Notes under the pieces: model-generated | The model's input: only the letters and a program-made list of their open reading frames with translations | What the model was told of the DNA's origin: nothing | Databases searched by the model: none | Origin: Enterobacter chengduensis | GTDB taxonomy: Bacteria; Pseudomonadota; Gammaproteobacteria; Enterobacterales; Enterobacteriaceae | NCBI RefSeq assembly: GCF_001984825.2 | Contig: NZ_CP043318.1 | Location: forward strand, 2,604,001 to 2,668,000 | DNA length: 64,000 nt | Direction of reading: 5' to 3' | In this document: positions 20,539 through 30,519 of the stretch, one piece after another | How the letters are laid out: each line of letters opens with the position of its first letter | Position numbering within the stretch: position 1 is the first letter of the stretch | Program-made: the position numbers and the translations under genes

Positions 20539-20575
20539 ATTCAGGCCATCGAATGACGGCCTGTGAAGGAAGGAT

Positions 20576-21466
20576 TTACAGATCGTGCTGCCAGGGCAAT
20601 GCTGTCATCGCCCCTTTGGCCGTGGTGGCTAGCGCGCCGCAGCGCTGGGCTAAGGCGATGGCCGGCGTCAGGTCCTGCCCGACGGCCAGGCCGTAGAGCA
20701 GCCCGGCGACGAAGGCATCGCCCGCGCCGGTCGTATCGACACACTTAACGGGGGTTGCAGGATAGTGTTTAACGCAGCCCTCATGCCAGGCGATGACGCC
20801 CTCTTTCCCCTGGGTGACCAGCACCAGGCGCGCCGGACACCATTGCATCAACGTGTCCAGGCCGACGTTGACCCGCACGTCTCCGGTTAAGAACGCCAGC
20901 TCTTCGACGGAGAGTTTCACCACGTCAGCCCTGTGCAGCGCCTGTTCCAGGCAGCGGAGAAGTTCGTTCTCATCCGCCCAAAGATCCGGGCGAATATTCG
21001 GGTCGAAGCTGACGTAACCGCCCGCCTTTCTGATGGCGTCCATCGCCTGAAACGTCGCCGAACGGCTCGGTTCGGCGCTTAAGGCGATGGAGCAGACGTG
21101 CAGCCATTCACCCTGGCTGAACGTCGGCAGATCGGCAGGTTCCAGAAACAGATCGGCGCTCGGGCGCACCATAAAGGTAAACGAGCGTTCCCCCTGGCCG
21201 TCGAGATCGACCACCACGGTTGAGGTGCGGTGCGCCGGATCGAGGCGCATAAACTTCACGTCTACCCGCTCGTCAGCTAAGGTCTTTGCCATAAAACGTC
21301 CGAAAGGATCGTCGCCAACCCTGCCGATAAAGGCGCTCTGGCCGCCCAGGCGGGCAATGCCGACCGCGACGTTTGCCGGTGCGCCACCGGGACACTGCAG
21401 TAATTTCCCTTCGCCATCGGGCAGCAGATCCACTACCGCGTCGCCCAGTACCCAGATTTTTTTCAT
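20576..21466 (-). CDS. scrK: Fructokinase ScrK
   Basis: 296 residues from the ATG at 21466 with GAGG five bases upstream; an in-frame ATG seven codons earlier lacks a ribosome site. PfkB-family sugar kinase: GGAPANVAVGIARLGG near the N-terminus and DTTGAGDAFVAGLLYG near the C-terminus with the catalytic Asp and anion hole. It phosphorylates the fructose released by ScrB to fructose-6-phosphate. It lies ahead of scrY with its own operator at 21490. Confidence 0.95.
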   Translation of the reverse strand: MKKIWVLGDAVVDLLPDGEGKLLQCPGGAPANVAVGIARLGGQSAFIGRVGDDPFGRFMAKTLADERVDVKFMRLDPAHRTSTVVVDLDGQGERSFTFMVRPSADLFLEPADLPTFSQGEWLHVCSIALSAEPSRSATFQAMDAIRKAGGYVSFDPNIRPDLWADENELLRCLEQALHRADVVKLSVEELAFLTGDVRVNVGLDTLMQWCPARLVLVTQGKEGVIAWHEGCVKHYPATPVKCVDTTGAGDAFVAGLLYGLAVGQDLTPAIALAQRCGALATTAKGAMTALPWQHDL

Positions 21467-21489
21467 GTGATCCTCATAGCTAAACAATA

Positions 21490-21503
21490 TTAAACCGTTT
21501 TAG
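21490..21503. promoter_or_regulatory. ScrR operator upstream of scrK
   Basis: TTAAACCGTTTTAG is the same palindrome family as the two sites before scrY, lying 24 bases before the scrK start, so scrK has its own repressed promoter. Confidence 0.75.
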
Positions 21504-21554
21504 CTATTTAAGCACAGGCCGGACAAAGGGGAAATAACGAGGAAGGAAAATTGG

Positions 21555-22766
21555 CTAACGCACCAGATGCGGCCAGTGAATATCGCCGACGCCGTTAAGC
21601 TGCGGACGGGCAAACAGAAAGCCCTGGAAGCGGCGGATGCCGGCAGACTCGAGCCAGCACCACTCCTCTATTTTCTCGATACCTTCAGCCACCAGGGTGA
21701 CTTCAAGGTCGGAGCAACAGCTGATGATGGATCGCACAATCGCCTGTTTTGGGCCGCTGAGGTGAATATCGCTGATGATCTCCCGGTCGATTTTAATTTT
21801 ATCCGGCTGGAAGCGCGTCAGCAGAGAGAGGCCGGCATAGCCGGAACCAAAATCATCGATCGCCATGCCCACTCCCTCACCGCGAAGCTGCTTAATGGCG
21901 CTGTTGAACTGGTTAAGTCCGGATATCATTTCGTTTTCAGTGATTTCAAGCACCACTTGTTCTGGCTGAAGCCCGTGATGCTTAATTTGATCGACCAGAA
22001 ATTCGACTGCGCCAGGGACATTCACCAGCGACATCGGCAGCAGGTTTACCGCAATTTTATGGCTGCCAATGCCCATCTTTTCCGCCAGCGCAAAGGCATA
22101 CGCTTTCGTCTGGAGATCGACCTGGTAGAGGGTGTCCGAGTCAAGGGTGCGGAAGAATTGCTCCGGGCTGCCGCCGTCATTGCCGCGGATAAGGGCCTCA
22201 AGAGAGCTGATCTTCCCTTCCGAAGGCTCAACGATAGGCTGAAGCGCAAACTGACAGGTTTGCCCGGCAATCAGGCCCAGCGGCGCGCCAAAAGGCAGCG
22301 TTTCGGGGTCGAGCGTCCACGTTGTCGGGTCGTAACGCCCGCCCAACAACAGCGGACGTTTGCTGGTAATGAACGTCTGGATAAATTTAAACACCCGGTC
22401 ATCGGATGTCAGATAGCTATCAAGCTTGCTGTAATTCAGAACCGACTGCAGAACCTCTTTCGGCGACTGGATCTGCAAATCAAACAGCAGCATGCCGACG
22501 TTTTCGAAACGCCTGCGCGGGCCGTAATCCCGCATCAGTTCAACCACCCCGCTGTGCCGCCTGTCGTCGCGGATTTTATGGAACAGCGTAAGCACGCTCT
22601 CCTCCGATCCTTCCAGGATTTGCAGCACATCACTGCCCCTTGCAAGCAGCACCCCGGTGATATTCAGATTGGCATTGCGGATCCGGGCACGCTCCACCAG
22701 CTCCCGCAGTTCAGTGGGCGGCAGGGATAAATTCAACTGGCTTCGGTAAATCAGCGTGGTCAGCAC
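21555..22766 (-). CDS. bluF: BLUF-EAL blue-light-regulated c-di-GMP phosphodiesterase (BlrP1/BluF type)
   Basis: 403 residues, GTG start with GGAACT upstream. BLUF domain (1-95) with flavin-site Tyr7 and Gln49, then an EAL domain with all catalytic positions kept: Glu190 (SLEALIR), Asn241 (VNLLP), Glu274 (LEITE), Asp304-Asp305 (IDDFGSG), Lys325, Glu361 (VAEG) and Gln381 (FQGFLF). This fits Klebsiella BlrP1, an active light-stimulated c-di-GMP phosphodiesterase, rather than E. coli BluF, whose EAL domain is degenerate and acts on the repressor BluR. No bluR-like gene is adjacent. The symbol follows the family name; BlrP1 is the closer relative. Confidence 0.9.
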   Translation of the reverse strand: MLTTLIYRSQLNLSLPPTELRELVERARIRNANLNITGVLLARGSDVLQILEGSEESVLTLFHKIRDDRRHSGVVELMRDYGPRRRFENVGMLLFDLQIQSPKEVLQSVLNYSKLDSYLTSDDRVFKFIQTFITSKRPLLLGGRYDPTTWTLDPETLPFGAPLGLIAGQTCQFALQPIVEPSEGKISSLEALIRGNDGGSPEQFFRTLDSDTLYQVDLQTKAYAFALAEKMGIGSHKIAVNLLPMSLVNVPGAVEFLVDQIKHHGLQPEQVVLEITENEMISGLNQFNSAIKQLRGEGVGMAIDDFGSGYAGLSLLTRFQPDKIKIDREIISDIHLSGPKQAIVRSIISCCSDLEVTLVAEGIEKIEEWCWLESAGIRRFQGFLFARPQLNGVGDIHWPHLVR

Positions 22767-22859
22767 AAAAAGGAGTTCCGATGAGCAAAAGGTGCCTTAA
22801 AGCTACTGTGTAACATACTTAGTCATCGTGACCTAACATATTCACGCAACTAATGAAGA

Positions 22860-24341
22860 TTACTTTTTCTCATCCCCGATCCGGCCGTTAATCCTCTCCT
22901 GCGTATAGTCATAAAACGGGTTCGAGGTGACCCGCATCAGCGCCTCTTTTCCGACGCTCAATACGGACGTTTCGCCCCAGAGCGCTATCGTTCCCAGGCT
23001 GATTCCGTAGCGGTTTTTCACCTCGGGCTCGCGACCATAGAGATCGTCATCCGGCGGGAACGGCACGGCAACGTGCGACAGGGAATAGACGTCCCGCGGC
23101 CAGGACTGCGCGAGCGGCACAACCGTCTCCTGCATGCTGCCTGCCGGGGTGATTTTCGCCACCGTCGAGAAGCTATGTGCGTCCGCATTGGTAACAATCG
23201 TGACACCGTAACGCCGCTGCGCCACCGGCAGCAGCGACGTTGTGGCCGTCCAGGAGGACGGTTTAAACAGCGGGCGGAAGCTCGCCGCCTGGTTGATGTC
23301 AAACACCACCAGCTCGCTGCCGTTTGCCGGAAGCTGGTCAAACAGGCCGGTGACCACCGCGCGGGTGCTGACGGTCGAGTCCATGACCGACTGGAACGCC
23401 AGAACGGGCGGCAAATTCGTCAGCCTGTTCTCCCGCGCCTCTCGGCCTATCTGCTCCTGAAGAGCCTTCGTCAACAGCCACGACTGGCGGGCGGCGTTCA
23501 CCGGGAACGAGTTGTATTTATACGGATTATATTCCGGGGAGATATTCAGCCACGCCGCTTTGGCAAACGCCGGGAGCAGCGCCGGTAGCCCGGCGAAACC
23601 GGCGAACCGCGCAAAGGCCGTCACGCCGATCATCGGTGACAGCAGGATCACCTGCTGCGGCCTGCGCAGCGTAGAGGAGTCCAGGGCATCGAGGGCATAT
23701 TTCATCGCCAGCGCTCCGCCGTTGGAGTAGCCCACCAGATGCAGGGGCACCCGATCTCCCGCCAGACGCGTCGCTTCCCGCACGGCAAGGCGCGTCGCCG
23801 CCAGCCACATCTCCCAGTCAACGTCCGTCAGCGCGCCGGGCGCGGTGCCGTGCCCGGGCAGGCGCGGTACCACGGCGACAAAGCCGTGTGCCTGATAATT
23901 CTGAGCAAGATGTCTGACGCTGTAGGGCGAATCCGTCAGCCCGTGCAGCAACACCACCGCGCCGCGCGGCTTTCCGGCGGGCATCAGCACAAAGGAACGG
24001 TTGGCATCGGGTGCAAACTGACCGGGCCACACCAGGCTCTGGCGATAGTAGCGGTTTAACGGAGTCTGTTCCTCCCCCGCTGTTTTCGCCGTTACCGCGT
24101 TATCCAGATCGGTGAAAATCGCCTTTTCCCGGGCCTGATACCCGGCAAAATCGGCATTGTCCATCTCTCGCACGGACATCTCGTCCGCCCGCCAGGTATG
24201 CCAGAGGTGCAGCTCCGGTCCCTGCTGCGAGAGGTACACCCTTACCGCCAGCAGGACGATCAGGACGATCCCAACAACCATGCCTGTTTTCTTTGCTAGC
24301 GCCATCAGACGCTCGCTGACTCGCCAGGGCCAATTCGCCAT
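22860..24341 (-). CDS. Membrane-anchored alpha/beta hydrolase (serine esterase-like)
   Basis: 493 residues. One N-terminal transmembrane helix (about 15-36) anchors a periplasm-facing alpha/beta-hydrolase domain: oxyanion motif VVLLHGLTDSP, nucleophile elbow VGYSNGGALA and a later Asp/His region (TNADAHSFST). AAGGGA lies before the ATG. The substrate is unknown; family members are annotated as esterases or lysophospholipase-like enzymes. Transcribed alone and divergent from the ddp operon. Confidence 0.75.
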   Translation of the reverse strand: MANWPWRVSERLMALAKKTGMVVGIVLIVLLAVRVYLSQQGPELHLWHTWRADEMSVREMDNADFAGYQAREKAIFTDLDNAVTAKTAGEEQTPLNRYYRQSLVWPGQFAPDANRSFVLMPAGKPRGAVVLLHGLTDSPYSVRHLAQNYQAHGFVAVVPRLPGHGTAPGALTDVDWEMWLAATRLAVREATRLAGDRVPLHLVGYSNGGALAMKYALDALDSSTLRRPQQVILLSPMIGVTAFARFAGFAGLPALLPAFAKAAWLNISPEYNPYKYNSFPVNAARQSWLLTKALQEQIGREARENRLTNLPPVLAFQSVMDSTVSTRAVVTGLFDQLPANGSELVVFDINQAASFRPLFKPSSWTATTSLLPVAQRRYGVTIVTNADAHSFSTVAKITPAGSMQETVVPLAQSWPRDVYSLSHVAVPFPPDDDLYGREPEVKNRYGISLGTIALWGETSVLSVGKEALMRVTSNPFYDYTQERINGRIGDEKK

Positions 24342-24535
24342 GCCGCGTTCCCTTTCATATTCACCGTGTATCTATCTTATCAAAAATGTGAACACGCTGA
24401 CGTATTCACCAAATTCATATTTGCCGGGTCAGCCGGTGCACCAAAAGTGAACTACGCTGCACAAATGTTGATCATTAGTTAAACAAATATTGCATGAAGT
24501 TTACGGCGCAGCAGGTTTCACCGCCTCTGTGAACA

Positions 24536-24551
24536 TGGCACGCGTCATGCA
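24536..24551 (+). promoter_or_regulatory. Sigma-54-type promoter for the rpiR-ddp operon
   Basis: TGGCACGCGTCATGCA matches the -24/-12 consensus TGGCACG-N4-TTGCA at all positions but one; GG and GC are exactly ten bases apart. The expected start is near 24562, 46 bases before the RpiR gene. E. coli ddp is NtrC/sigma-54 controlled. Upstream at 24437-24451 TGCACC-N3-AGTGAA is a partial NtrC-like site. Confidence 0.65.
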
Positions 24552-24607
24552 TTGTTAATCTGGTAACACACATCCGGCTTTTGACAGCCTGTTAACAGCG
24601 AGGCGGT

Positions 24608-25462
24608 ATGACGACGAAACCTGAGATGTTGAGCCGTATCGAAGCGACGTTCAGCCAGCTTACGCCCAGCGAAAAGCGGGTTGGAAGCTGGCTGCTGGCG
24701 CACGCCGCGCAGATACCGTTCGAAACGGCTGAAAGCGTCGGTCAGGCTAGCGGGACCAGCGGGATTACCGTTGGACGCTTCCTGCGCAAGCTGGGGTATC
24801 GCAACCTTGAAGATGCCAAAAAGAGCCTGCGCGATCCCTATCAGCCCTGGGGCATGAACGAGCGGCTTGACTCCTGGCAACAGCAGTCCCCCCTGCCCAA
24901 CCGCCTTCAGCACGCCCTGTCGCTGGAAGTTGACGCCATCACGCAGGTTTATCAGCTGGCGCAAACGGACGTCTTCCGCCGGGTGGTGCACAACCTTGCC
25001 CATGCGGACGCGGTGTTTGTGCTGGGGATCCAGTCTACGCGCGGGATCGCTAACGCCTTCTTCAGCCACCTTGAGTACCTCCGCCCGCGCGTGAGCTATT
25101 CGGAGGGGGCATCCGGCAGCTGGGTAGACTCCCTGAACTCGGGGTTTTCGCACCCGTATGTCGTGCTGACCGATACGCGCGCCTACTCCGCGATGGCCCG
25201 CCAGTACTGCCGCGTCGCGAGCGAAAAAGGTATTCCGCTGGCCTTAATTACCGATATCTGGTGCCCGTGGGCGCGGGATTATTCGATGGATTTACTGCAG
25301 GTGAAAACCGATACCGGTCATTTCTGGGATTCACTTGCCCCCGTGAGCTGTCTGTTCAACCTGCTGCTGTCGGGCGTGGTGGAGGCGCTGGGCGATGCGC
25401 TTCCGGCACGCCTGGCGGTAAACCGACAATTACAGCAAGAGTTTGGTCAATTCGAACGCTAA
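24608..25462 (+). CDS. MurR/RpiR-family transcriptional regulator of the ddp operon
   Basis: 284 residues. N-terminal RpiR helix-turn-helix (LTPSEKRVGSWLL through TVGRFLRKLGY, about 15-65), then a SIS sugar-phosphate-isomerase-like domain (about 120-260; VFVLGIQSTRG, YVVLTDTRAYS). RpiR proteins sense phosphorylated sugars or amino sugars. It is the first gene of a + strand operon, 12 bases before ddpX, with a sigma-54-type promoter in front. E. coli ddp has no such gene, so control here may add a cell-wall-derived signal (inference). Confidence 0.85.
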   Translation: MTTKPEMLSRIEATFSQLTPSEKRVGSWLLAHAAQIPFETAESVGQASGTSGITVGRFLRKLGYRNLEDAKKSLRDPYQPWGMNERLDSWQQQSPLPNRLQHALSLEVDAITQVYQLAQTDVFRRVVHNLAHADAVFVLGIQSTRGIANAFFSHLEYLRPRVSYSEGASGSWVDSLNSGFSHPYVVLTDTRAYSAMARQYCRVASEKGIPLALITDIWCPWARDYSMDLLQVKTDTGHFWDSLAPVSCLFNLLLSGVVEALGDALPARLAVNRQLQQEFGQFER

Positions 25463-25474
25463 AGGAGCGGAGCC

Positions 25475-26050
25475 ATGCCCGAAGAGAGTGAACTGATTGA
25501 TGTGGCGAAGATGTTTCCCGCGCTGCATATCGATCTGAAGTACGCCACCGCCGATAACATCACCGGTCGCCCGATCTACCAGGAGGCGCTGTGCCTGCTT
25601 CATACCGATGCCGCCACCGCGCTCGCAAAAGCCATCAGCATTGCCGCGCTGGCGGGGCTGAAGCTGGTGGTTTACGACGCCTACCGACCGCAGCAGGCGC
25701 AGGCCCAGCTGTGGGATGCCTGCCCAAACCCGGAGTATGTGGTCGACGTGGCGATTGGCTCCAACCACAGCCGCGGCACGGCCATCGACGTCACGCTTAT
25801 GGACGAGCATAACGCCGTGCTGGACATGGGCGCCGGTTTTGACGAAATGCACGATCGTTCGCATCCGTATCACCCTTCCGTACCGCCGCACGCCCAGCGC
25901 AACCGTCTGCTGCTGAACGCCATCATGTTTGGCGGCGGTTTTGTAGGTATCAGCAGCGAATGGTGGCATTTCGAACTGCCGAACGCCGCCAGCTATCCGC
26001 TGCTTGATGACCGTTTTGCCTGTTTTTCACTGACGCACACCCCTCTTTAA
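25475..26050 (+). CDS. ddpX: D-alanyl-D-alanine dipeptidase DdpX (VanX-like)
   Basis: 191 residues. Zinc peptidase of the VanX/M15D family: Arg71 (YDAYRP), SNHSRGTAID with zinc ligands His98 and Asp105, and SEWWHFEL with catalytic Glu162 and ligand His165. It splits D-Ala-D-Ala to D-alanine in the cytoplasm, for use as carbon and nitrogen source. GGAGCGGAG-type ribosome site. It precedes the ddpABCDF importer, as in E. coli. Confidence 0.93.
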   Translation: MPEESELIDVAKMFPALHIDLKYATADNITGRPIYQEALCLLHTDAATALAKAISIAALAGLKLVVYDAYRPQQAQAQLWDACPNPEYVVDVAIGSNHSRGTAIDVTLMDEHNAVLDMGAGFDEMHDRSHPYHPSVPPHAQRNRLLLNAIMFGGGFVGISSEWWHFELPNAASYPLLDDRFACFSLTHTPL

Positions 26051-26065
26051 ACCTGGAGCACTGCC

Positions 26066-27598
26066 ATGAAAACATCGCTTCTCTCAACCGTCATTGCCGC
26101 CACGCTGGCCCTGAGCGCACCGCTGGCGCTGGCCGCCGTCCCGAAAGACATGCTGGCGATCGGTAAAGCCGCCGACCCGCAAACGCTCGATCCGGCCATC
26201 ACCATCGATAACAACGACTGGACCGTGACCTATCCGTCCTACCAGCGTCTGGTTAAGTACAAGCCGGGCTCCACCGAGGTAGAAGGCGATCTGTCGACGG
26301 GCTGGAAAGCCTCCGACGACCAAAAAGAGTGGACCTTTACCCTGGCGGACAATGCAAAATTCTCCGACGGTACCCCGGTCACCGCCGAGGCGGTCAAACT
26401 CTCCTTTGAGCGCCTGCTGAAGCTCGGCCAGGGGCCGTCTGAAGCCTTCCCCAAAGATTTGAAAATTGATGCGGTGGATGACCATACGGTGAAGTTCACC
26501 CTCAGCCAGCCTTTCGCGCCTTTCCTGTATACGCTGGCAAACGACGGGGCGTCCATCATTAACCCGGCGGTGCTGAAGGCCAATGCCGCGGACGATGCGC
26601 GCGGTTTTCTCGCGCAAAATACGGCCGGTTCCGGGCCGTTTATGCTCAAAAGCTGGCAGAAAGGCCAGCAGCTGGTGCTGGTGCCAAACCCCCACTGGCC
26701 GGGCGAAAAGCCGCACTTCAAGCGCGTCTCGGTGAAAATTATCGGTGAGAGCGCATCGCGTCGTCTGCAGCTTTCCCGCGGTGACCTGGACATTGCCGAC
26801 TCCCTGCCGGTCGATCAGCTGGCGGCCCTCAAGCAGGAAGGCAAAGTGGCCGTTGCCGAATACCCGTCCCTGCGCGTGACCTACCTCTACCTCAACAACA
26901 GCAAAGCCCCGCTTAATCAGGTGGATTTACGCCGGGCCATTTCCTGGGCGACGGACTACCAGGGGATGGTAAAAGGCATTCTGAGCGGCAACGGCAAGCA
27001 GATGCGCGGCCCTATCCCGGAAGGCATGTGGGGCTTTGACGCCTCGGCAATGCAGTACAGCTTCGACGAAGCCAAAGCCAACGCGGCGCTGGAGAAGGTC
27101 AAAGACAAGCCCGCCAGCCTGACCTTCCTCTACTCGGACAACGATCCAAACTGGGAGCCTATCGCCCTCTCAACCCAGGCCAGCCTCGGCAAGATCGGCA
27201 TTAACGTCAAGCTGGAAAAACTGGCCAATGCCACCATGCGCGACCGCGTCGGAAAAGGCGATTACGACATCGCCATCGGCAACTGGAGCCCGGACTTTGC
27301 CGACCCGTACATGTTCATGAACTACTGGTTCGAATCGGACAAAAAAGGGCTGCCGGGCAACCGTTCGTTCTATGAGAACAAAGACGTTGATTCGCTGCTC
27401 CAGGCCGCGCTGAAAACCACCGACCAGACGGAACGCACCAGGGATTACCAGCAGGCGCAAAAGGTGGTCATCGACGAGGCGGCCTACGTTTATCTGTTCC
27501 AGAAGAACTACCAGCTGGCGATGAACAAAGAGGTTAAAGGCTTCACCTTTAATCCGATGCTTGAGCAGGTGTTCAACATCGCCACCATGAGTAAATAA
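26066..27598 (+). CDS. ddpA: D-Ala-D-Ala ABC transporter substrate-binding protein DdpA
   Basis: 510 residues with a signal peptide (MKTSLLSTVIAATLALSAPL, cleaved after ALAA). Family 5 solute-binding protein; MLAIGKAADPQTLDPAITID and ISWATDYQGMVKGILSGNGK closely match E. coli DdpA. It captures the dipeptide in the periplasm for DdpBC. Starts 15 bases after ddpX. Confidence 0.95.
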   Translation: MKTSLLSTVIAATLALSAPLALAAVPKDMLAIGKAADPQTLDPAITIDNNDWTVTYPSYQRLVKYKPGSTEVEGDLSTGWKASDDQKEWTFTLADNAKFSDGTPVTAEAVKLSFERLLKLGQGPSEAFPKDLKIDAVDDHTVKFTLSQPFAPFLYTLANDGASIINPAVLKANAADDARGFLAQNTAGSGPFMLKSWQKGQQLVLVPNPHWPGEKPHFKRVSVKIIGESASRRLQLSRGDLDIADSLPVDQLAALKQEGKVAVAEYPSLRVTYLYLNNSKAPLNQVDLRRAISWATDYQGMVKGILSGNGKQMRGPIPEGMWGFDASAMQYSFDEAKANAALEKVKDKPASLTFLYSDNDPNWEPIALSTQASLGKIGINVKLEKLANATMRDRVGKGDYDIAIGNWSPDFADPYMFMNYWFESDKKGLPGNRSFYENKDVDSLLQAALKTTDQTERTRDYQQAQKVVIDEAAYVYLFQKNYQLAMNKEVKGFTFNPMLEQVFNIATMSK

Positions 27599-27620
27599 CC
27601 GTTTTGCCGGGGGAAAGCGT

Positions 27621-28643
27621 ATGACGTTCTGGAGCATCGTGCGCCAGCGCTGCTGGGGGTTACTCCTGGTGGTGGCCGGTGTCTGTATTATCACCTTTAT
27701 TATTTCACACCTGATCCCCGGCGACCCGGCCCGTCTGCTGGCCGGCGACCGCGCCAGCGACGACATCGTGCAGAATATTCGCCAGCAGCTGGGGCTGGAT
27801 CAGCCGCTGTACGTTCAGTTTGGCCGCTACGTGGACGCCCTGGCCCACGGTGATTTAGGCACGTCCATTCGCACCGGGCGCCCGGTTGCAGAAGACCTGA
27901 AGGCCTTTTTCCCCGCCACGCTGGAGCTGGCCTTTTGTTCCCTGCTGCTGGCGCTGGTCATCGGCGTGCCGCTGGGGATTTTGTCGGCGGTGTATCGCAA
28001 CCGCTGGCTCGACCACCTGGTGCGATTAATGGCGATGACCGGGATCTCCACCCCGGCCTTCTGGCTTGGGCTGGGCGTCATTGTCCTGTTTTACGGGCAC
28101 CTGCAGATCCTGCCGGGCGGCGGCAGGCTCGACGACTGGCTCGATCCGCCGACGCACGTCACCGGGTTTTATCTGCTGGACGCGCTGCTGGAGGGCAACG
28201 GCGAGGTCTTTTTCAATGCGCTGCAGCATCTGATTTTACCGTCGCTAACGCTGGCGTTTGTTCACCTGGGCATCGTGGCGCGTCAGGTCCGTTCCGCGAT
28301 GCTGGAGCAGCTTAGCGAAGACTACATCCGCACCGCCCGCGCCAGCGGCCTGCCCGGCTGGTACATCGTCCTGCGCTACGCCCTGCCGAATGCGATGATC
28401 CCGTCGATTACCGTGCTCGGGCTGGCGCTGGGCGATCTGCTGTACGGTGCCGTATTGACCGAAACCGTTTTTGCCTGGCCGGGGATGGGTGCCTGGGTGG
28501 TGACGTCCATTCAGGCGCTCGATTTCCCTGCCGTGATGGGCTTCGCGGTCGTCGTTTCGCTGGCCTACGTGCTGGTTAATCTGGTGGTCGATCTGCTTTA
28601 CCTGTGGATTGACCCGCGAATCGGGCGCGGAGGTGCCGAATGA
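27621..28643 (+). CDS. ddpB: ABC transporter permease DdpB
   Basis: 340 residues. DppB-type permease: N-terminal membrane helix, DPARLLAGDRAS, six membrane spans and the EAA loop (EDYIRTARASGLPGWYIVLRYALPNA cut here for length as EDYIRTARASGLPGW). Overlaps ddpC by ATGA. Forms the membrane channel with DdpC. Confidence 0.93.
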   Translation: MTFWSIVRQRCWGLLLVVAGVCIITFIISHLIPGDPARLLAGDRASDDIVQNIRQQLGLDQPLYVQFGRYVDALAHGDLGTSIRTGRPVAEDLKAFFPATLELAFCSLLLALVIGVPLGILSAVYRNRWLDHLVRLMAMTGISTPAFWLGLGVIVLFYGHLQILPGGGRLDDWLDPPTHVTGFYLLDALLEGNGEVFFNALQHLILPSLTLAFVHLGIVARQVRSAMLEQLSEDYIRTARASGLPGWYIVLRYALPNAMIPSITVLGLALGDLLYGAVLTETVFAWPGMGAWVVTSIQALDFPAVMGFAVVVSLAYVLVNLVVDLLYLWIDPRIGRGGAE

Positions 28644-29532
28644 TGTTAACGCAGGAAACGCCCGTCCCGGTGAAAACCGCCAGACGGCGCATCAGCTGGG
28701 CAAAGCTGTTCTGGATGCTGCGTCAAAGCCCGCTCACGATCGTGGGCGGCGTGATTATGCTCGTGATGCTTTTCATTATGGTGGCCGCATCGTGGATCGT
28801 GCCGCACGACCCGAACGCGCTGGATCTGACCGCCCGCCTGCTTGCGCCCTCTGCGCAGCACTGGTTTGGTACCGACGAGGTGGGCCGCGATCTGTTCAGC
28901 CGCGTGCTGGTCGGCAGCCAGCAGTCGATTACCGCCGGGCTGGCGGTGGTGGTGATTGCCGGCGGCATCGGCTCGCTGCTGGGCTGTCTGTCCGGCGTGC
29001 TGGGCGGGCGCGGCGACGCCGTCATCATGCGGGTGATGGACATTATGCTCTCCATTCCCTCCCTGGTGCTGACCATGGCGCTGGCCGCCGCGCTTGGCCC
29101 GAGCCTGTTTAACGCCATGCTGGCGATTGCAATCGTCCGCATCCCGTTTTACGTCCGACTGGCGCGCGGGCAAAGCCTGGTGGTGCGCCAGTTTACCTAC
29201 GTTCAGGCCGCCCGCACGTTCGGCGCCTCCCGCTGGCATTTGATCCGCTGGCATATCCTGCGCAACGCCCTGCCGCCGCTGATTGTGCAGGCGTCGCTGG
29301 ACATCGGCAGCGCTATTCTGATGGCCGCCACGCTGGGGTTTATTGGCCTGGGCGCGCAGCAGCCCACCGCCGAATGGGGCGCGATGGTGGCCGTTGGCCG
29401 TAACTACGTTCTCGACCAGTGGTGGTACTGCGCCTTTCCCGGTGCGGCGATTTTGATTACCGCCGTGGGCTTTAACCTGTTTGGCGACGGTATCCGCGAC
29501 CTGCTGGATCCGAAGTCAGGAGGCAAACAGTG

Positions 29533-29533
<1 letters not shown>
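28640..29533 (+). CDS. ddpC: ABC transporter permease DdpC
   Basis: 297 residues. DppC-type permease with N-terminal cytoplasmic tail, HWFGTDEVGRDLFSRVL motif, EAA loop (QAARTFGASRWHLIRWHIL) and six membrane spans. The start is the ATG overlapping ddpB; a second ATG follows directly. Its stop overlaps the ddpD start. Confidence 0.93.

Positions 29534-30511
<978 letters not shown>

Positions 30512-30519
<8 letters not shown>

Noticed and set aside
22783..22812. Ten-codon frame on the plus strand with an AAGGAG-type ribosome site (MSKRCLKATV), upstream of the BLUF gene
   Set aside because: Too short, antisense to the BLUF leader, and not placed before any plus-strand gene; the ribosome-like sequence is probably chance.
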